Assembly (NCBI GenBank): GCA_014381035.1
Contig: JACMIS010000263.1
Location: 1-6,933, forward strand
Length of the DNA: 6,933 nt
Direction: 5' to 3'
Source: Armatimonadota bacterium
GTDB lineage: Bacteria; Armatimonadota; Armatimonadia; Armatimonadales; Armatimonadaceae
Shown: positions 5,381 through 6,933 of the stretch, piece by piece
How positions within the stretch are numbered: position 1 is the first letter of the stretch
Layout of the letters: each line of letters begins with the position of its first letter
The notes under the pieces: model-generated
Told to the model about the DNA's origin: nothing
Database searches by the model: none
What the model saw: only the letters and a program-made list of their open reading frames with translations
Translations under genes and position numbers: made by a program

Positions 5381-6933
5381 ATGCTTCACTCATCCCGCTC
5401 TGTTCTTGTGCCGTTTATTTGCGTCTCCGGGCTTATCGCCGGTACTCTTGGTCTTGTCGCTTTATCGAATGCCGGTCGCCCCGAGGAAAAATTGACCCCG
5501 CGCGGCGAGGGCAATATGCTCGTCACCGGGAAGGCGATTACGCCGGTCGCGGAGGGGCACGTCGGTGTCGGCGCGTCTCCGTTCCGGCTTGCCACCTCGC
5601 CCGACGGGAAGTTCGCGCTGGCTTCCGCCATGGGCGGGCGTGCCTACCTTTCGGCGGTCGAGATCGGCACCGGCAGGGTTGTCAGTAAAATTCGCTTCAT
5701 TGCCCCTACCCGTGCGCCGGGCGGTCCCCCGGTCCCGAGGGACGGCGGATTGTACTATGGGATCGCGTTCGGCAAGACAGAAAACGGTGCGACGCCGGTC
5801 TTCGTTTCGCGGGGCGCGGAGGATGCCATCGGCGTCCTGTCGCTGAGTGCGGACGGCACCCTTTCCGATACCGGTCGCCAGATCAAGTATCCGGTGCGCC
5901 CCAGTCCGACGCCCGCCCCCGGCGCGGAAAGAGCGGCGGAACTGACTCCATTGAATCCGGCCGGGCTGGCGGTTTCCGCCGACGGTCAGTTTCTTTTTAC
6001 CGTAGATAACACGGGGTTAGCGCAGGCGGGTATGGGCGGACAATTACACGTTTTCAACATCGCGTCCGGGGCGCATGTTGCCGCGATACCGACACCGGGT
6101 TACCCTTACGCCGTCGTTCGCCGCGAAAATACCCTGTACGTTTCCAGCGAAGTGGCGGGGACGGTTTCCGTGGTGGACGTGACCGACGCATCCACACCGC
6201 GCATCACGCACACCTTGCAAACCGGTGCCGACCCGGCGTACCTGCTTCTGAATAAGAGTGGTTCGCGTCTGTTCGTCTCGAACGCAGGGAGCGACACCGT
6301 CACTGAAATCGATACAACAGCGAACCAGATCGAGCGGACGATGTTGCTGCGTCCGCCGTCTGCGCGGGGCTTGCCCGGTTGTACGCCGCTCGGGATGACG
6401 CTCTCCCCCGATGAGTCGCGCCTTTTTGTCGCGCTGGGCGACATGAACGCCGTCGCGGTTGTTAGTACCACTACGGGCGAAACCGAGGGGTACATCCCGA
6501 CCGGTTGGTACCCGTCCGACGTGGCGACCGACGGCGAAAACCTCCTTGTCACCTGCGCTCGCGGCGTCCAGACCCGCAACCCGAACGACAAGCCGGACCC
6601 GGTCGCGCAAGCCGACTTCCCCCGACGCGCCCAGTACGTTTACAACATCATTGATGGTACCGTTTCCCGCGTCTCGCTGGCGTCCGCGCTCAAGGATTTG
6701 CCCCGGCTTTCGGAACAGGTATTAGAGAATAACTCGCTCCGGCGCAAGGGCGACCTCCTGCAAACGGCGCGGACCGCGCTGAAGGATCCTGGCATCGAGC
6801 ATGTGATCTATGTCATCAAGGAAAATCGCACCTACGATCAGGTTCTGGGGGATGTGAAACGCGGCAACGGCGACCCGTCGCTGGTACTGTTCGGGCGCGA
6901 GGTGACACCGAACCAGCACGCGCTCGCCGAGCG
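5381..6933 (+). CDS. Bifunctional YncE-like beta-propeller / alkaline-phosphatase-superfamily protein, 3' end missing
   Basis: The frame stays open for 517 codons to the right edge. Residues 8-28 are hydrophobic after R6, with a possible cut near SNA (29-31), so the protein is exported or anchored on the outer side of the inner membrane. A YVTN/YncE-type propeller follows, with repeated strands such as PFRLATSPDGKFALAS (from about 67), NPAGLAVSADGQFLFTV (from about 192), ADPAYLLLNKSGSRLFVSN (from about 283), TPLGMTLSPDESRLFVA (from 335) and TGWYPSDVATDGENLLVT (374-391). The sequence then enters a phosphoesterase domain at EHVIYVIKENRTYDQVLGD, with E481, N482 and D486 of the ENRxxD motif that starts the metal site in PF04185-like enzymes. 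The remaining metal ligands lie beyond the window. Proteins of this build are annotated as YncE family/alkaline phosphatase fusions; substrates are generally unknown. The role is inferred to be periplasmic phosphate-ester hydrolysis. It has its own promoter and Shine-Dalgarno. Confidence 0.9.
   Translation, partial: MLHSSRSVLVPFICVSGLIAGTLGLVALSNAGRPEEKLTPRGEGNMLVTGKAITPVAEGHVGVGASPFRLATSPDGKFALASAMGGRAYLSAVEIGTGRVVSKIRFIAPTRAPGGPPVPRDGGLYYGIAFGKTENGATPVFVSRGAEDAIGVLSLSADGTLSDTGRQIKYPVRPSPTPAPGAERAAELTPLNPAGLAVSADGQFLFTVDNTGLAQAGMGGQLHVFNIASGAHVAAIPTPGYPYAVVRRENTLYVSSEVAGTVSVVDVTDASTPRITHTLQTGADPAYLLLNKSGSRLFVSNAGSDTVTEIDTTANQIERTMLLRPPSARGLPGCTPLGMTLSPDESRLFVALGDMNAVAVVSTTTGETEGYIPTGWYPSDVATDGENLLVTCARGVQTRNPNDKPDPVAQADFPRRAQYVYNIIDGTVSRVSLASALKDLPRLSEQVLENNSLRRKGDLLQTARTALKDPGIEHVIYVIKENRTYDQVLGDVKRGNGDPSLVLFGREVTPNQHALAE

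Noticed and set aside
5201..5389. A 62-codon minus-strand open frame across the hairpin spacer
   Set aside because: Its codons are created by the palindromic repeats; no start signal or family resemblance is seen.
6044..6610. A 188-codon open frame on the minus strand, with a second overlapping one of 161 codons
   Set aside because: Both lie opposite the clear propeller-phosphatase reading frame and show low-complexity Arg-rich composition typical of antisense shadows.

Overview
The window looks like an ordinary chromosomal segment of a diderm (Gram-negative-type), moderately GC-rich bacterium, not a mobile or defence island. A heptosyltransferase-type glycosyltransferase points to an outer membrane. 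The extended -10 boxes (TGnTACAAT), near-leaderless starts and the combination of a TIGR00977-type citramalate synthase with a YncE-propeller/alkaline-phosphatase fusion would fit a phylum such as Armatimonadota. That placement is a guess from gene style, not something the sequence proves. I see no tRNA, rRNA, CRISPR array, transposase or phage gene.

Layout. (1) Positions 695 down to 1, minus strand: the N-terminal 231 codons of a GT9 (ADP-heptose:LPS heptosyltransferase-like) gene, cut by the left edge. (2) Positions 696-826: a 131-bp divergent spacer. (3) Positions 827-1657, plus: an exported protein of unknown function made of two diverged copies of a beta-sandwich-like unit. (4) Positions 1658-1772: a spacer with a long inverted repeat and an extended -10 promoter. 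(5) Positions 1773-5182, plus: a tight three-gene operon. It holds purM (AIR synthetase, purine synthesis), a TTG-started M23/LytM-domain protein that has lost its zinc ligands, and cimA (citramalate synthase, isoleucine from pyruvate). The purM stop overlaps the next Shine-Dalgarno sequence, and the last two genes overlap by ATGA. (6) Positions 5183-5380: a 198-bp spacer packed with hairpins, then an extended -10 promoter. (7) Positions 5381 to the right edge, plus: the first 517 codons of a bifunctional YncE-like beta-propeller / alkaline-phosphatase-superfamily protein, cut at the start of its phosphatase domain.

How the genes fit together. purM and cimA are housekeeping biosynthetic genes from different pathways; sharing a transcript would tie purine and isoleucine supply together. 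The gene between them encodes a probable pseudoenzyme with no signal peptide and is the oddest item here. The glycosyltransferase, the duplicated exported protein and the propeller-phosphatase are envelope or periplasmic functions with no visible link to the operon. I did not find a clear novel multi-gene system. The observations most worth a second look are the inactive M23 protein in the biosynthetic operon, the near-leaderless promoters, the inverted repeats at two promoters and the hairpin cluster before the phosphatase gene.
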